From: Planctomycetota bacterium
GTDB lineage: Bacteria; Planctomycetota; Planctomycetia; Gemmatales; Gemmataceae
NCBI GenBank assembly: GCA_021325115.1
Contig: JAJPHU010000220.1
Coordinates: 1 to 61,501 of the forward strand
DNA: 61,501 bases
Direction of reading: 5' to 3'
Below, piece by piece: positions 8,719 to 17,833 of the stretch. The notes beneath the pieces are model-generated. The model was not told the DNA's origin. It worked only from the letters and a program-made list of their open reading frames with translations, and made no database searches. A program made the translations under genes and the position numbers. The first letter of the stretch is position 1; every line of letters begins with the position of its first letter.

Positions 8719-9522
8719 TCACGGGGTGTGCGCACTCGGAGCGGGCGCGGTCTCTTCCTGAATAGAACCAACAGGTATCTCCAAAATCCGGCAAGGGGGG
8801 CGATCGGGCCAATGACGCCTCAACAATGGCAGCGAGACATTGTAAACCGGGATGCCGCCACTAGTCTTGGCTTCCGGCGTGCCACGATGGGCATGGCCGT
8901 GGAACACGGCCGTTACGCCGTAGCGCTCAAGCGGCTCGGCCAAGCGGCCGCAGCCCAGAAAGGCGTAAATCTCTGGCGGCTCGCCTTCGACCGTGGCCTG
9001 GATTGGAGCATAGTGCAGCAAGGCGATGCGCTGCCTCATGCGCAGCCGGGCCAATGCTGCCTCCAGTTTCATCGTCTCCTTCATCGCCTCCTGCACGAAA
9101 CGCTTGATAATCTCCTCGCCCCAGGCGCCGAGGGTGGCTCGGCCGAAGCCACCGGCAAAGCCCTTCACCCCGGCGAAGCCGATGCCCTTGATCTCACAAG
9201 CGTCGCCGTCCAGCACGCGTACCCCCGCATCGAGCAGGATTTTCCGGACTTCATCCTGCTTGCTGGATTCATAATCGTGATTGCCGAGCACAGCCACAAT
9301 GGGCACTTTGACAGCGTTCAACTCGCGGACGAGGATATGGGCCTCCTCCGGCGAACCGAAGTCCGTCAGATCGCCACACAGAAGCAAAATATCCGCTCCC
9401 TCGACCATGCGCACTACCAACGGCGACAACTGCCCCATCGAGGTCTTCGCGCAGTGCAGGTCGGCCGCCGCTGCGATACGCACCACCGCATCCGATTGGA
9501 CGGCCTCGTCTCGCTTTGTCAT
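8719..9522 (-). CDS. Calcineurin-like metallophosphoesterase
   Basis: 267 aa. Start at 9522 is supported by AAGGAG nine bases upstream. The metal ligands are in order: D-L-H (AAADLHCAK), GDLTD, GNHDY, LLHYAP and GHAHRGT, which is a complete phosphoesterase set. Such enzymes hydrolyse phosphomonoesters or phosphodiesters (nucleotides, nucleic acids); the substrate is unknown. No signal peptide, so cytoplasmic. The gene diverges from the nucleotidyltransferase-like gene. Confidence 0.88.
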   Translation of the reverse strand: MTKRDEAVQSDAVVRIAAAADLHCAKTSMGQLSPLVVRMVEGADILLLCGDLTDFGSPEEAHILVRELNAVKVPIVAVLGNHDYESSKQDEVRKILLDAGVRVLDGDACEIKGIGFAGVKGFAGGFGRATLGAWGEEIIKRFVQEAMKETMKLEAALARLRMRQRIALLHYAPIQATVEGEPPEIYAFLGCGRLAEPLERYGVTAVFHGHAHRGTPEAKTSGGIPVYNVSLPLLRRHWPDRPPCRILEIPVGSIQEETAPAPSAHTP

Positions 9523-9623
9523 GCTCGTCTCCTTGCTGCCGCAGTGTTGTGAAACACGAAGTTGCAACTTCCGTGCCTCCGGCACCTGATTTGCCCTTAT
9601 TTTTTCGGAGAGAGAAACACCTG

Positions 9624-10442
9624 ATGGGGCCGCATTCGGGGAACAACATGCCTGCTATACCAAATGTTTTCGATGGGTTGGAACTGCGCACCACAAACTT
9701 TTATCTTGATGCCTTGGCCGCGCTCTCGGAGGCGAAAGTCCCTTATCTTTTCGGTGGCGCTTACGCCTTTGCTTACTATACAGGCATCTCCCGACACACC
9801 AAGGATCTTGACCTGTTCGTGAGGCCGACCGATGCCCCCCGCGCCCTGGAGGTGCTGGAGAGGGCCGGCTATCGCACGGAGATGACTTTTTCGCATTGGC
9901 TGGGCAAGGCGTTCTGCGGCGAAGATTTCGTCGATGTGATCTTCTCCTCCGGCAATGGTCTATGCACGGTGGATGATGAATGGTTCGCGCACGCCGTTAT
10001 CCTGGAGCCAAGCGGCACGCTCTTGTGCCCCGCCGAAGAGTTAATCTGGCAAAAAGCCTTCATCATGGAGCGCGAGCGCTTCGATGGCGCCGACGTCAAT
10101 CACCTGCTCCACGCTTGCGGTCCATCGCTCGACTGGGACCGTCTGTTGCGTCGCTTCGGTCCATACGGACATCTGCTGCTCGTTCATTTAATCTTGTTCT
10201 GTTTTGCCTACCCCACCGAGCACCATCGTATTCCTCGCCGCGTTGTCGAGATGCTGTTAGAGCGCTGGCGAGACGAGATAAACGGCGGTGCAGCCGAGGA
10301 GAAGGTTTGCCGGGGGACGCTGTTATCGCGCATGCAGTATTTGAGCGATACCGAACGGTGGGGCTATGCCGATGCGCGTTTGCAGCCGCGCGGCTGCATG
10401 ACCGCCGAGCAAATCACTCACTGGACGGCGGCCGGCAGATGA
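9624..10442 (+). CDS. Nucleotidyltransferase-fold protein (AbiEii/MNT-like)
   Basis: 272 aa from ATG 9624 (GGAGAG upstream); ATG 9648 with GGGGAA is an alternative. Near the N-terminus, VPYLFGGAYAFAYYTG followed by HTKDLDLFV is the G-G plus D-x-D pattern of minimal nucleotidyltransferases, with a further Asp in EDFVDVIF as possible third carboxylate. The rest is helical. Related proteins modify tRNA or act as antitoxin/toxin nucleotidyltransferases, but no partner small gene is next to it, so a toxin-antitoxin role is not supported. Probably cytoplasmic. Confidence 0.72.
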   Translation: MGPHSGNNMPAIPNVFDGLELRTTNFYLDALAALSEAKVPYLFGGAYAFAYYTGISRHTKDLDLFVRPTDAPRALEVLERAGYRTEMTFSHWLGKAFCGEDFVDVIFSSGNGLCTVDDEWFAHAVILEPSGTLLCPAEELIWQKAFIMERERFDGADVNHLLHACGPSLDWDRLLRRFGPYGHLLLVHLILFCFAYPTEHHRIPRRVVEMLLERWRDEINGGAAEEKVCRGTLLSRMQYLSDTERWGYADARLQPRGCMTAEQITHWTAAGR

Positions 10443-10475
10443 GAAAAAATGCGGAACCACCGATTAAAGACCGAA

Positions 10476-10565
10476 GGAACCGCCAAGGCGCCAGGCGGTT
10501 GGTATTTCGGTAGTTCTCTTGATTTTTCTGTTTTTTCTTTCCTTTCTTGGCGCCTTGAGCGGTTC
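10476..10565. repeat. Dispersed repeat with GGAACCGCCAAGGCGCCA ends
   Basis: Inverted ends GGAACCGCCAAGGCGCC and GGCGCCTTGAGCGGTTCC enclose an A/T-rich core. About 52 bases of this element match the reverse complement of the element at 34321-34423 with only a few differences, so the two are copies in opposite orientation. It lies between convergent genes. Confidence 0.85.
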
Positions 10566-10605
10566 CTTTGATTTTTATTCGTGTTATCCGTGTTAAACAC
10601 GGTTT

Positions 10606-11703
10606 TCAGGTATGCACCGCATCGAAGAGGACGAGGGAGTGCGGGCCGAAAAAGAGGACAGGCAGCCATGCCGCCAGCGCCGGATTGAGATATTCATTAT
10701 CGCCGAGCATCTTGCAAGCGTAGCAAGCCGCGAAAAAAACGCCACACAGCACCAGACACAGGCCGGAGCTGATGATGACATTGCGGTTCTGATCGCGCAG
10801 GATCACCGATAAGCCCAGGAGCACCAACACCATGCCCAGGATGGGCCGCGTCAGCCGGGAGTGGAACAGCACCGCCATCGATGCCAGACGCGTCGATTCG
10901 GGACGTTGCAACTCCTCATAAAGCTGCGGTGTCGAGGCCATGATGAACCAGTTGGGATTGCGCGTCACGGCGTCGAAATCGACATCGCGCGTGTGCAGAA
11001 AATAGCGGCCAATGTCGCGCGGTTCGAGAATGCCAGGGATGGGTGGCACTTCCAACGGCCAGGCGCTGACCAGTTCCCAGCCGCCTTGGCGTGGGCCGGA
11101 ACCAGGGAAGTAGCGGGCCTCCTTGGCCGACAGATGAAACAGTTGGCCCCCCTGGGGATCCAGAATAGTGGCGCAAAAGCCGCTGACGGTGCGGTTCTGC
11201 CGCACGGCCCGATCGCCAGTGATGTGGATGCCATTGGAGTCATACGCCGAGCGCACCGGCACGCTTTTCTCGCCGTCCGGATCGTCTTTGTCCAACGCCA
11301 ATTTGTCGGCAATGCGCGGAATAATCAATTCCTGATTGATGACTGTCATGCTGAGCATGAAAAACGCGCAGAGCAACACCGGCAGAACAATGCGCCGCGT
11401 CGAGACACCGGCCGACAGCAACGGCACCTGTTCATTATTGCGCTGCATCCACGCCACGGTGAACATGGCCGCCAATAAAACAATTGCCTCGCATAGCCGG
11501 TCGAAAATTTTCGCTACTTGATAGGCATAATAGGTGACGATGCGCAACAATGACGCCCACAATCCCTGGTTGTGTTGGGTGAAATCATCGAGATTGGTGA
11601 ACAGATCCACGACGACATACAGGCTGAGCAGGCTGGCCAGGCAAACGAAGTACGATTTGAAATAGCCACGAATCATCTGCCGGTCGATGAGCTTGACGAT
11701 CAT
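10606..11703 (-). CDS. LptF/LptG-family permease (YjgP/YjgQ)
   Basis: 365 aa. Three N-terminal membrane helices beginning IDRQMIRGYFKSYFV and LASLLSLYVVVDLF, a periplasmic beta-jellyroll region (about 130-270) and three C-terminal helices (LTRPILGMVLVLLGLSVIL) give the LptF/LptG topology. These permeases work with LptB ATPase to pull lipopolysaccharide from the inner membrane towards the LptC/A bridge. Whether it is LptF or LptG cannot be told from one copy. An LptE-like lipoprotein is encoded at 36210-37046, consistent with an outer membrane containing LPS. Confidence 0.88.
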   Translation of the reverse strand: MIVKLIDRQMIRGYFKSYFVCLASLLSLYVVVDLFTNLDDFTQHNQGLWASLLRIVTYYAYQVAKIFDRLCEAIVLLAAMFTVAWMQRNNEQVPLLSAGVSTRRIVLPVLLCAFFMLSMTVINQELIIPRIADKLALDKDDPDGEKSVPVRSAYDSNGIHITGDRAVRQNRTVSGFCATILDPQGGQLFHLSAKEARYFPGSGPRQGGWELVSAWPLEVPPIPGILEPRDIGRYFLHTRDVDFDAVTRNPNWFIMASTPQLYEELQRPESTRLASMAVLFHSRLTRPILGMVLVLLGLSVILRDQNRNVIISSGLCLVLCGVFFAACYACKMLGDNEYLNPALAAWLPVLFFGPHSLVLFDAVHT

Positions 11704-11724
11704 GGTTTGGTATCCATCTAGGGG

Positions 11725-11854
11725 CTAGCAGACTTTTCCCTCCCCCCTTGTGGGGGAGGGTTGGGGTGGGGGACACCACTCCTTGGCTCCCTTGTCTTGA
11801 CACCTCCTGCCTCAGCCCTCCCCCACGAGGAGAGAGGAGGTTTGGTCCGCTAGC
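11725..11854. mobile_element. MITE-like composite palindromic element, copy 1
   Basis: About 130 bases bounded by inverted GCTAGCAGAC and GTCCGCTAGC, each next to its own G/C hairpin (CCCTCCCCCC/GGGGGAGGG and CCCTCCCCCACGAGGAG). The reverse complement aligns along nearly its whole length with 55544-55714 and more loosely with 21723-21835. It carries no gene. Mobilisation by a transposase acting in trans is inference. Confidence 0.65.
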
Positions 11855-11869
11855 TCTGGGGGGCCGGGG

Positions 11870-12514
11870 TCAGGGATCAGGCGTCAGAGCGGCAGTCTTT
11901 CTGTTCCCGGTCTTCTGGTCCCTGGGCCGATACGTCAACACGTACTGTTTAACGTAATCGTTGGCGGAAGTGCAGACCCAGGGGCCGAAGCCTTGGGCCT
12001 TCATGTCAAGAAACGCCTGCTCCGGCGTCCAACCCTGGTACTCCATGCGATAAATGGCCGTCAAAATGCCGGTACGATGCAAGCCAGCGTGACAATGAAT
12101 CAATACCGGATAATTCGACTCATCATCAAGGATATTCAATAATTGATCGATAACGGGCGGACGCTGCTCGGGTATGAGATGGCGCGGCAACAGTGTCGGC
12201 ATCAAGTGGACATAGCGCACGCCCAGGAGCCGGCACAGTTCGCTCTCCTTGATGGTCTGCCGGTCCCAGAAGCCCAGAGCGATGTCCGGATCGGGAAATT
12301 CGTCCTGCACGTTGATGATGGTGCGTAAGCCGTAACGTTCGACAGCATCCGCAAAGCCTTCCGCCGTCATTTGACCGCTGCGATAAACACGTCCCGGCTC
12401 GACGATGCGCAGCCGCTTGTAAGTGTCGTAGACGCAGCGGAAATAAACAATCGGAGCGATAACGATAACGACGATCAAGGCTGCTGCCACCGACCAGCGA
12501 ACCACGCCTGCCAT
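11870..12514 (-). CDS. Membrane-anchored dual-specificity/tyrosine phosphatase
   Basis: 214 aa. One N-terminal membrane helix (VAAALIVVIVIAPIVYF) is followed by a cysteine phosphatase domain with the P-loop HCHAGLHRTG (HCx5R), general acid region around DEFPDPD and the start motif GRVYRSGQM. It should dephosphorylate proteins or small phosphates on one side of the membrane. The last ~18 residues overlap a stretch resembling intergenic repeat sequence, so the C-terminus may be recent. The Shine-Dalgarno GGAGAG is close to the start. Confidence 0.85.
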   Translation of the reverse strand: MAGVVRWSVAAALIVVIVIAPIVYFRCVYDTYKRLRIVEPGRVYRSGQMTAEGFADAVERYGLRTIINVQDEFPDPDIALGFWDRQTIKESELCRLLGVRYVHLMPTLLPRHLIPEQRPPVIDQLLNILDDESNYPVLIHCHAGLHRTGILTAIYRMEYQGWTPEQAFLDMKAQGFGPWVCTSANDYVKQYVLTYRPRDQKTGNRKTAALTPDP

Positions 12515-12961
12515 GTCTCGCTCTCCTTGTCCCTCTCCCTGCCCTTGCCGGCGCGGCGGGTCATCCGAGCCGGAAGCGTAAGCGACGGAAGGACTGTTGG
12601 TCGCTTACGCTTCCGGCTCGGATAGCCCTACGGGTCAGCGTGCCCTCATACCCGACTCGTTGCTCAGGGTCAAGGGCATTCCATTCAGACGGGTGGGCTT
12701 CTTGATTTTGGCGAGCGGGGTTGCGTTTAGCGCCCCAAGCAAGCTTTCTCACTCCCTCCCCCTGGTGGGAAGGGAAAAGACCGCTCGCACATAAGCCTTT
12801 CTGCACGCCCAAATTCGAGAGGGACACTCCATTCAGACCTTGACGGGTTCCCGTAGCATCCAACCGGCATCTTGGTTACGATGAGCAGAATGCGGGCCCT
12901 TGTGCGTCCCGGAGCGGCCGGGCGGCCCATCCAATACCAGGGTCCAAGCGGAGAGCGAACC
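12515..12961. other. Intergenic stretch made largely of repeats
   Basis: No gene is supported in these ~450 bases between a minus-strand and a plus-strand gene. It contains the palindrome at 12563-12624, half of a GGCGAGCGGGG element (about 12709-12740), a partial copy of the MITE-like hairpin (12751-12786) and two copies of CATTCAGAC-containing sequence (near 12680 and 12832). The promoter of the following TPR gene must lie here but was not resolved. Confidence 0.55.
12563..12624. repeat. Palindrome of the GAGCCGGAAGCGTAAGCG family
   Basis: CGAGCCGGAAGCGTAAGCGA is mirrored by TCGCTTACGCTTCCGGCTCG across a 12- to 13-base loop, an almost perfect >20-bp stem. The same sequence recurs at 45284-45340 upstream of coxA. 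Confidence 0.85.
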
Positions 12962-14290
12962 ATGCGAACATTGCCGACCAAATTGTCCGGAATGATAACA
13001 GCGCTGGCCGTGCTGGCATGTCTGACGGCGGCGCGGATTCAGGCTGAAGAGCGCGATACCAATCTGCGGCAGCAGGCGCTGAAGCTCAACGAAATCACTG
13101 GCACGGAGGCCCGGCTTGGCGAGCAGGAGAAGTTGCTCAAAGACAAGGCGGCCGCCAAAAAACTCGTGGCCGAAGCCGCCCGCATGGCCGCCGAAAAGCC
13201 GCAGCCATTCACCTATAATGCCACGCTCATCCTGGGTACGGTCGCCCTCGGTGTCAAGGACTACCGTGCGGCCGAAACGTTCTATCGGCTGCATCTGGAC
13301 CAGGCCAAGCAGCTGCGCAGCGCCAAGGGACTCATGGCCGCTTACCGAGGCTTGGTTGCCTCTGCCTTTGCCAAACACAAGTATGCCCAGGCGGAAAGAT
13401 TGTGTGCCGAAGCCAGCCAAAACGAAATCATTCTGGCTGCCTTCCAGAGCTTGGTGGGAAGCGGGAAGGACAAGAACGAAGAACTGGATGAGCTTAAGGG
13501 TTTCATCTCCACAATGCTGGAGCTACAGATCGATGCCATTGCCCGACAGGGCGACGCGGATCGGGCCATCAAGATGGTCGATCGCATTCTCGGCGAACAA
13601 GCCGACAGCTGGGCGGGGCTGGACCTCAAGGGTCGCGTCTTCCGCCTTACCGGGAAAAATGAAGAGGCGCTCAAGGCGTACGAAGATGAGATTCAGCGCT
13701 TAAAAGAAGATAACGATCTTAAAAAGAAGAAAAAAGAGGAATACATTGATAATGCTCGCTACGCCCAGAGCGGCGTGTATATCGAGTTAGACCAGGTCGA
13801 TAAGGCTGTCGAGACGCTTAAGGAATTACTGGCCAAGCATCCCGACAATCCGACCTATAACAACGATCTTGGCTACGTCTGGGCCGATCACGACATGAAT
13901 CTGGCCGAAGCGGAGAAGCTGATTCGCAAGGCGCTCGAAGAGGATCGCAAGCAGCGGCTCAAGGAAGGGCAAAAGAAAAATCCCAAACTGAAACCGGAAG
14001 AGATCAAGGAGCCAGGCGCCTACCTCGATAGCCTCGGCTGGGTGCTGTACAAGCAGAAGAAATATGTCGAGGCCCGACGCTATCTCCGGCAAGCCGTAGA
14101 AAACATGATCGAGCAGGACGAACCCGAATCAATCGAGATCTACGATCATTTGGGCGATGTGCTCTTGGCGCTGGGACAAAAAGCCGAGGCCGTGGCTGCC
14201 TGGAAAAAAGGCATACAAGCCGCCGGCAACAGCAAACGCGAGCAGAAACGTAAGGAAGAAGTGCAAAAGAAGATCAAGGCCAACGAGTAG
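12962..14290 (+). CDS. Exported tetratricopeptide repeat protein
   Basis: 442 aa. ATG at 12962 follows GGAGAG and begins a signal peptide (LSGMITALAVLACLTAARIQA). An upstream in-frame ATG at 12872 would place about 30 residues before it. The mature protein is helical with several TPR units, clearest at YKAYE-like segments around residues 200-240, 275-310 (YNNDLGYVWADHDMNL, AEKLIRKALEED) and the C-terminal IYDHLGDVLLALGQ. The end is Lys/Glu rich. No enzyme domain; an envelope scaffold or processing-helper role is inferred. Confidence 0.82.
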   Translation: MRTLPTKLSGMITALAVLACLTAARIQAEERDTNLRQQALKLNEITGTEARLGEQEKLLKDKAAAKKLVAEAARMAAEKPQPFTYNATLILGTVALGVKDYRAAETFYRLHLDQAKQLRSAKGLMAAYRGLVASAFAKHKYAQAERLCAEASQNEIILAAFQSLVGSGKDKNEELDELKGFISTMLELQIDAIARQGDADRAIKMVDRILGEQADSWAGLDLKGRVFRLTGKNEEALKAYEDEIQRLKEDNDLKKKKKEEYIDNARYAQSGVYIELDQVDKAVETLKELLAKHPDNPTYNNDLGYVWADHDMNLAEAEKLIRKALEEDRKQRLKEGQKKNPKLKPEEIKEPGAYLDSLGWVLYKQKKYVEARRYLRQAVENMIEQDEPESIEIYDHLGDVLLALGQKAEAVAAWKKGIQAAGNSKREQKRKEEVQKKIKANE

Positions 14291-14304
14291 AGGAGGAAGG
14301 AACG

Positions 14305-14457
14305 CACCACAGAGTCACAGAGAGCGCAGAGAAAAAACACAGAAAAAAAGATAAGAGACAAAAAGACCGAAGAGAGCGAATAGGATGGATCGATATCTTG
14401 CGTAATTCTTGCTCTATTTTTTCTTTTCTCTGTACTCTTCGGTGACTCTGTGATGAG
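14305..14457. repeat. Inverted repeat, ACCACAGAG family (second copy)
   Basis: ACCACAGAGTCACAGAGAG at the left is mirrored by CTCTGTACTCTTCGGTGACTCTGTG at the right. The family is the same as at 5133-5255. It fills the space between the TPR gene and the MmgE/PrpD gene. Confidence 0.7.
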
Positions 14458-14477
14458 TTCTTTTGGAGATTGCTTCG

Positions 14478-15839
14478 ATGACTGCACTCCCTCTTGCCAA
14501 TCGGCTGGCTGAGTATGGCTGCCAGCTGCGCTTCGAGCAGCTGCCGGTCCAGACGGTTCACGAGGTCAAGCGTCGCTTTCTCGATTCGCTGGGTACGGCG
14601 GCCGGCGCCATGAGTGCCGATGCCTACAGCATTGCCCGTAAATGCGCCCTGCGCGTGCGTGGCGAGCCGGGAGCGGGACTGTTTGGCGGCGGTCAAAGCA
14701 GCGTCGAATGGGCTACCTTCGTCAACGGCTTGCTCATCCGCTATCTCGATTATAATGACACCTACTTGTCTCTGGAGCCGGCCCATCCCAGTGATAACTT
14801 GGCAGCGGTGTTGGCCGTCGGCGACATGGTGAAGGCCGGAGGCCCTGCCCTTATCACGGCGGCGGTGCTGGCCTACGAGATCCAGTGCCGGCTGTGCGAC
14901 GCTGCCAGTCTGCGCAAGCACGGCTTCGATCACGTCACCTACGGCGCTCTGTCTTCTTGTGCCGCTGCTTGCAAACTCCTTGAACTCGATACGGTTAAAA
15001 CGACGCACGCGCTGGGACTGGCCGGCGTTTGCAACGTCGCTCTGCGACAGACCCGCGCCGGCGAACTGAGCATGTGGAAAGGCTGCGCTTTCGCCAATGC
15101 GGCCCGCAACGGCGTCTTTGCGGCGCTGCTTGCCGCTGAAGGCATGACCGGCCCCGCCCCGATCTTCGAGGGCGAAGTCGGCATCATGAAACTGCTAACA
15201 GGACCTTTCGAGTTGCACGAACTCGGCGACGGGGCGGGGCGGCCGTTCATGATTAACCAAACGTACATCAAATTCTGGCCAGCCGAATATCATTCGCAGA
15301 GTAGCATCGATGCCGCTTTGCAACTCCGCGCGGACATTGACGATCCGCAAAAGATTCAAAGTATCGACATTCATACCTTCAACGCGGCTGTGGATATTAT
15401 TGGCAAAGATCCGGAAAAATGGCGGCCGCAAACACGCGAGACGGCCGATCACAGTCTGCCCTACTGCACCGCTGCCGCCCTCATGGACGGTGAAGTCACC
15501 GAAGCGCAGTTCGCGCCGTCGCGCTTCCGTGATCCGGCCCTGCTCGCCCTCGTCGCCAAGGTCAAGGTGCATCGAGATGCTGCCCTCAACGAGCGTTACC
15601 CGCGCGGCATTCCCAGCCGGTTGACCGTGACGTTGAGCGATGGCCGAAAATTGGTGCGTGAAGTAGAGTTTCCGCGCGGCCATGCGCAGAATCCGATGAG
15701 CGATGCCGAAGTCGAACACAAGTTCCGCACCCTGGTCGAGCCGCGCTATGGCAAGGAGCGCGCCGATCGCATCCTGGCGGCCTGTTGGGGGTTGGACAAA
15801 CTCAAGGAAGCTGGCGAACTGGTTCGCTTGTTGGATTGA
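14478..15839 (+). CDS. MmgE/PrpD family protein
   Basis: 453 aa from the ATG at 14478, which has TTGGAG nine bases upstream; a slightly earlier in-frame ATG at 14463 would overlap that site. Family signatures are visible: VKRRFLDSLGTAAGA near the N-terminus, NGLLIRYLDYNDTYL with HPSDNLAAVLAVGD, and a C-terminal lid (WPAEYHSQSSIDAAL). The family includes 2-methylcitrate dehydratase and cis-aconitate decarboxylase. No other methylcitrate-cycle gene is present here, so the substrate is open. Cytoplasmic. Confidence 0.9.
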   Translation: MTALPLANRLAEYGCQLRFEQLPVQTVHEVKRRFLDSLGTAAGAMSADAYSIARKCALRVRGEPGAGLFGGGQSSVEWATFVNGLLIRYLDYNDTYLSLEPAHPSDNLAAVLAVGDMVKAGGPALITAAVLAYEIQCRLCDAASLRKHGFDHVTYGALSSCAAACKLLELDTVKTTHALGLAGVCNVALRQTRAGELSMWKGCAFANAARNGVFAALLAAEGMTGPAPIFEGEVGIMKLLTGPFELHELGDGAGRPFMINQTYIKFWPAEYHSQSSIDAALQLRADIDDPQKIQSIDIHTFNAAVDIIGKDPEKWRPQTRETADHSLPYCTAAALMDGEVTEAQFAPSRFRDPALLALVAKVKVHRDAALNERYPRGIPSRLTVTLSDGRKLVREVEFPRGHAQNPMSDAEVEHKFRTLVEPRYGKERADRILAACWGLDKLKEAGELVRLLD

Positions 15840-15874
15840 TTTTTATCGATTCGCAGAACACCACATCAGGCACG

Positions 15875-17812
15875 CTAATTGCGTTGTCCCGGCAGCGCTG
15901 GTAGCGGCGTCCAATGATACGGCCCCGGCACCTGCCAAACTTGGAGTGTCGCCTTGTCGCGGCCGCGCCGCACGTCTTCGGTGTGAATGATCTTCGCGCC
16001 CCGATTGTGTAACGTGTTCTCGACGGCCTTTTGCAAAGATACCAGGCGGGCATGGCGATTTTTCGACTCTTCCAAAACGACATAGAAACAGCTTGGGTTG
16101 CTTACCGGCAGGTCGCGGCGGCCCTCGACGAAAACACGTCCGGCGTAGTAATAGGCCCAGCAGTATGGATCTTCAATGAAATCACCCGGAGGAGTGTTCT
16201 TGGCCAGCCAGCGGCCCAGGGAGCGGAAGCCGGTACGTTCGGCGTGTAGCCGGGCCAGCGTACGCGGCAACGGAGCAAGGACCAACAGCAGCAGCAAGGC
16301 CAGCGTCCAGGTCCGTCCGTCTGTCCAGCGGCGTCCGGCCAATGCCGGCCACAGTCGTGCCGCTCCCAGGGCCAGTTTGTCGCCGATCACGAGAACACCA
16401 GCGACGGCCCAATAAGTGCCACACAAGATGAGAAGAAGTAAATGGCGATCGGATAAGTAGCCCATCTTCTCGGCCATGAGATAGAGCAAGATACCTAAAG
16501 CCGAGCAAACCAGCAGACTCACCCATACGCCGGGCACAAGCTGGAAACGATCACGCCGCCACCATAAGCCTAACAAGGCCGGCAGCCACACCACGTAAAA
16601 AAAACCTTTGCCCGCTTCAAGGAGAAATGCCTTGAGCGCCCACCAATAGCGGGAGGGCATTCGGTAGTGCTGCAATTCGCGCAGGTCCGTGATATTGCTC
16701 GCCAGTTTATCAAAGGTGCGATCGCCCGGCCCAAACCAGGCGGCCACCAGCACGGAGCTGACGCCCGTAGTTTTCCATCGAAGTGAGGGGCATAAGCCCT
16801 CTGAACGAATCTCCGGAGGCTTATGCCCCCCGTTCAGTTTGTCCGGCGGCGGAGGCGGACGCAAGCGCTTCTCCCAATCCGCGTTAGGCCGCTGTTGATT
16901 TATCAGAAGATTGGGCGTGTTTTTCACGGTCAGGCCGCCGATGAGGAGCATGTACGGCGTCACGACGGCCAACGCCGTCACCGACAAGACCAGGCCGTGA
17001 AGCAGCACTTGCCGCCACGGTTGCCGCCAATGCCGGTTTTGCTGTATTCCCAAAAGGACCAGCCCGGTGGCGGCGACGATAAGCGCTCCCTCCGGGCGCG
17101 TCCAATACGCCAGTCCACCCGCCAATCCTGTCAGTGCAAACAGCCATGCCCGGCGCTTCCGCAAAGCGAGGGCTGCCAGCCACAGGCTGGTGCAAGCAAA
17201 CAGCAGAAAGAGTGTGTCCGACAGGCCGTCGCTCATGACTTTGCCGCTGGCGGGCAGGCACTGAAACAGCAGACACGCCCAGAAGGCGATACGGCGATCG
17301 AACATCTCGCAGCCGAGGTAGAACATGGGCACAAGCAGCAGTATGCTGGCCAAGGCGCTGACCAGCTGAGCGCTAATCTGCCAGGCGCGCGGCAAATCGT
17401 CCGGGAGGAAATGACGCACCAGCCGCGACATGGCGAGGACGGCGAACGGATAGCCTGGATGTTGCGGCGAAGACGCCATCACTTGCCGCCAGGAACCGTG
17501 CTCCAGCTGCCAGGCGATGCGAACGTAGCTGATGCTGTCGCGCGAGGCCACTTCCGTATGCGTCAGTTGCCAGGTACGCACAGCCACGACCAGCACGACC
17601 AGGATGGCCAGGTTTTTCCAGGCAGAATGCGGAAGACGGAAGGCGGAATAAGAAATCGCTTCAAAACGGACCCGGAGCGCCAGCGAGGGGGCAAAGCGCC
17701 CGTCGCCAGCACTCCGGGCCCGTTTTGGATTTTCCTTCTGGATTCGGCATTCTGCATTCTGCATTGGACTGGCGTCTCCGCTTGTGAGGGATGTAGGCAA
17801 TGTTTCCGCCAT
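15875..17812 (-). CDS. Glycosyltransferase family 39-like membrane protein
   Basis: About 645 aa. About ten hydrophobic helices follow a catalytic-type acidic loop after the first helix (ASRDSISYVRIAWQLEHG), the pattern of Dol-P-Man/ArnT-like transferases that use polyprenyl-phosphate sugars. The start is uncertain: ATG 17812 touches its GGAGG and a TTG at 17833 is in frame. Two parts are repeat-derived: residues ~18-65 (containing MQNAECRIQ and YSAFRLPHSAW) from the palindrome at 17621-17766, and a Pro-rich loop near PPPPPDKLNGGHKPPE from the palindrome at 16787-16837. Neither breaks the frame. Sugar and acceptor are unknown. Confidence 0.8.
   Translation of the reverse strand: MAETLPTSLTSGDASPMQNAECRIQKENPKRARSAGDGRFAPSLALRVRFEAISYSAFRLPHSAWKNLAILVVLVVAVRTWQLTHTEVASRDSISYVRIAWQLEHGSWRQVMASSPQHPGYPFAVLAMSRLVRHFLPDDLPRAWQISAQLVSALASILLLVPMFYLGCEMFDRRIAFWACLLFQCLPASGKVMSDGLSDTLFLLFACTSLWLAALALRKRRAWLFALTGLAGGLAYWTRPEGALIVAATGLVLLGIQQNRHWRQPWRQVLLHGLVLSVTALAVVTPYMLLIGGLTVKNTPNLLINQQRPNADWEKRLRPPPPPDKLNGGHKPPEIRSEGLCPSLRWKTTGVSSVLVAAWFGPGDRTFDKLASNITDLRELQHYRMPSRYWWALKAFLLEAGKGFFYVVWLPALLGLWWRRDRFQLVPGVWVSLLVCSALGILLYLMAEKMGYLSDRHLLLLILCGTYWAVAGVLVIGDKLALGAARLWPALAGRRWTDGRTWTLALLLLLVLAPLPRTLARLHAERTGFRSLGRWLAKNTPPGDFIEDPYCWAYYYAGRVFVEGRRDLPVSNPSCFYVVLEESKNRHARLVSLQKAVENTLHNRGAKIIHTEDVRRGRDKATLQVWQVPGPYHWTPLPALPGQRN
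16787..16837. repeat. Palindromic repeat inside the glycosyltransferase gene
   Basis: GGGGCATAAGCC is mirrored by GGCTTATGCCCC, with CTGAACG and CGTTCAG as a second, partly overlapping pair. It is read in frame as a loop between membrane helices. Confidence 0.75.
17621..17766. repeat. Nested palindromic repeat in the N-terminal coding region
   Basis: Outer arms GCAGAATGCGGAAGACGG and TTCTGCATTCTGC enclose an inner pair, AAAACGGACCCGGAG with CTCCGGGCCCGTTTT. It encodes the region before the first membrane helix of the GT39-like protein. Confidence 0.75.
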
Positions 17813-17833
17813 CCTCCGTGCGTTGCCGGCCAA

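Noticed and set aside
9624..10442. Toxin-antitoxin pair built on the nucleotidyltransferase-like gene
   Set aside because: No small partner gene adjacent; neighbours are a phosphoesterase and an LPS permease.
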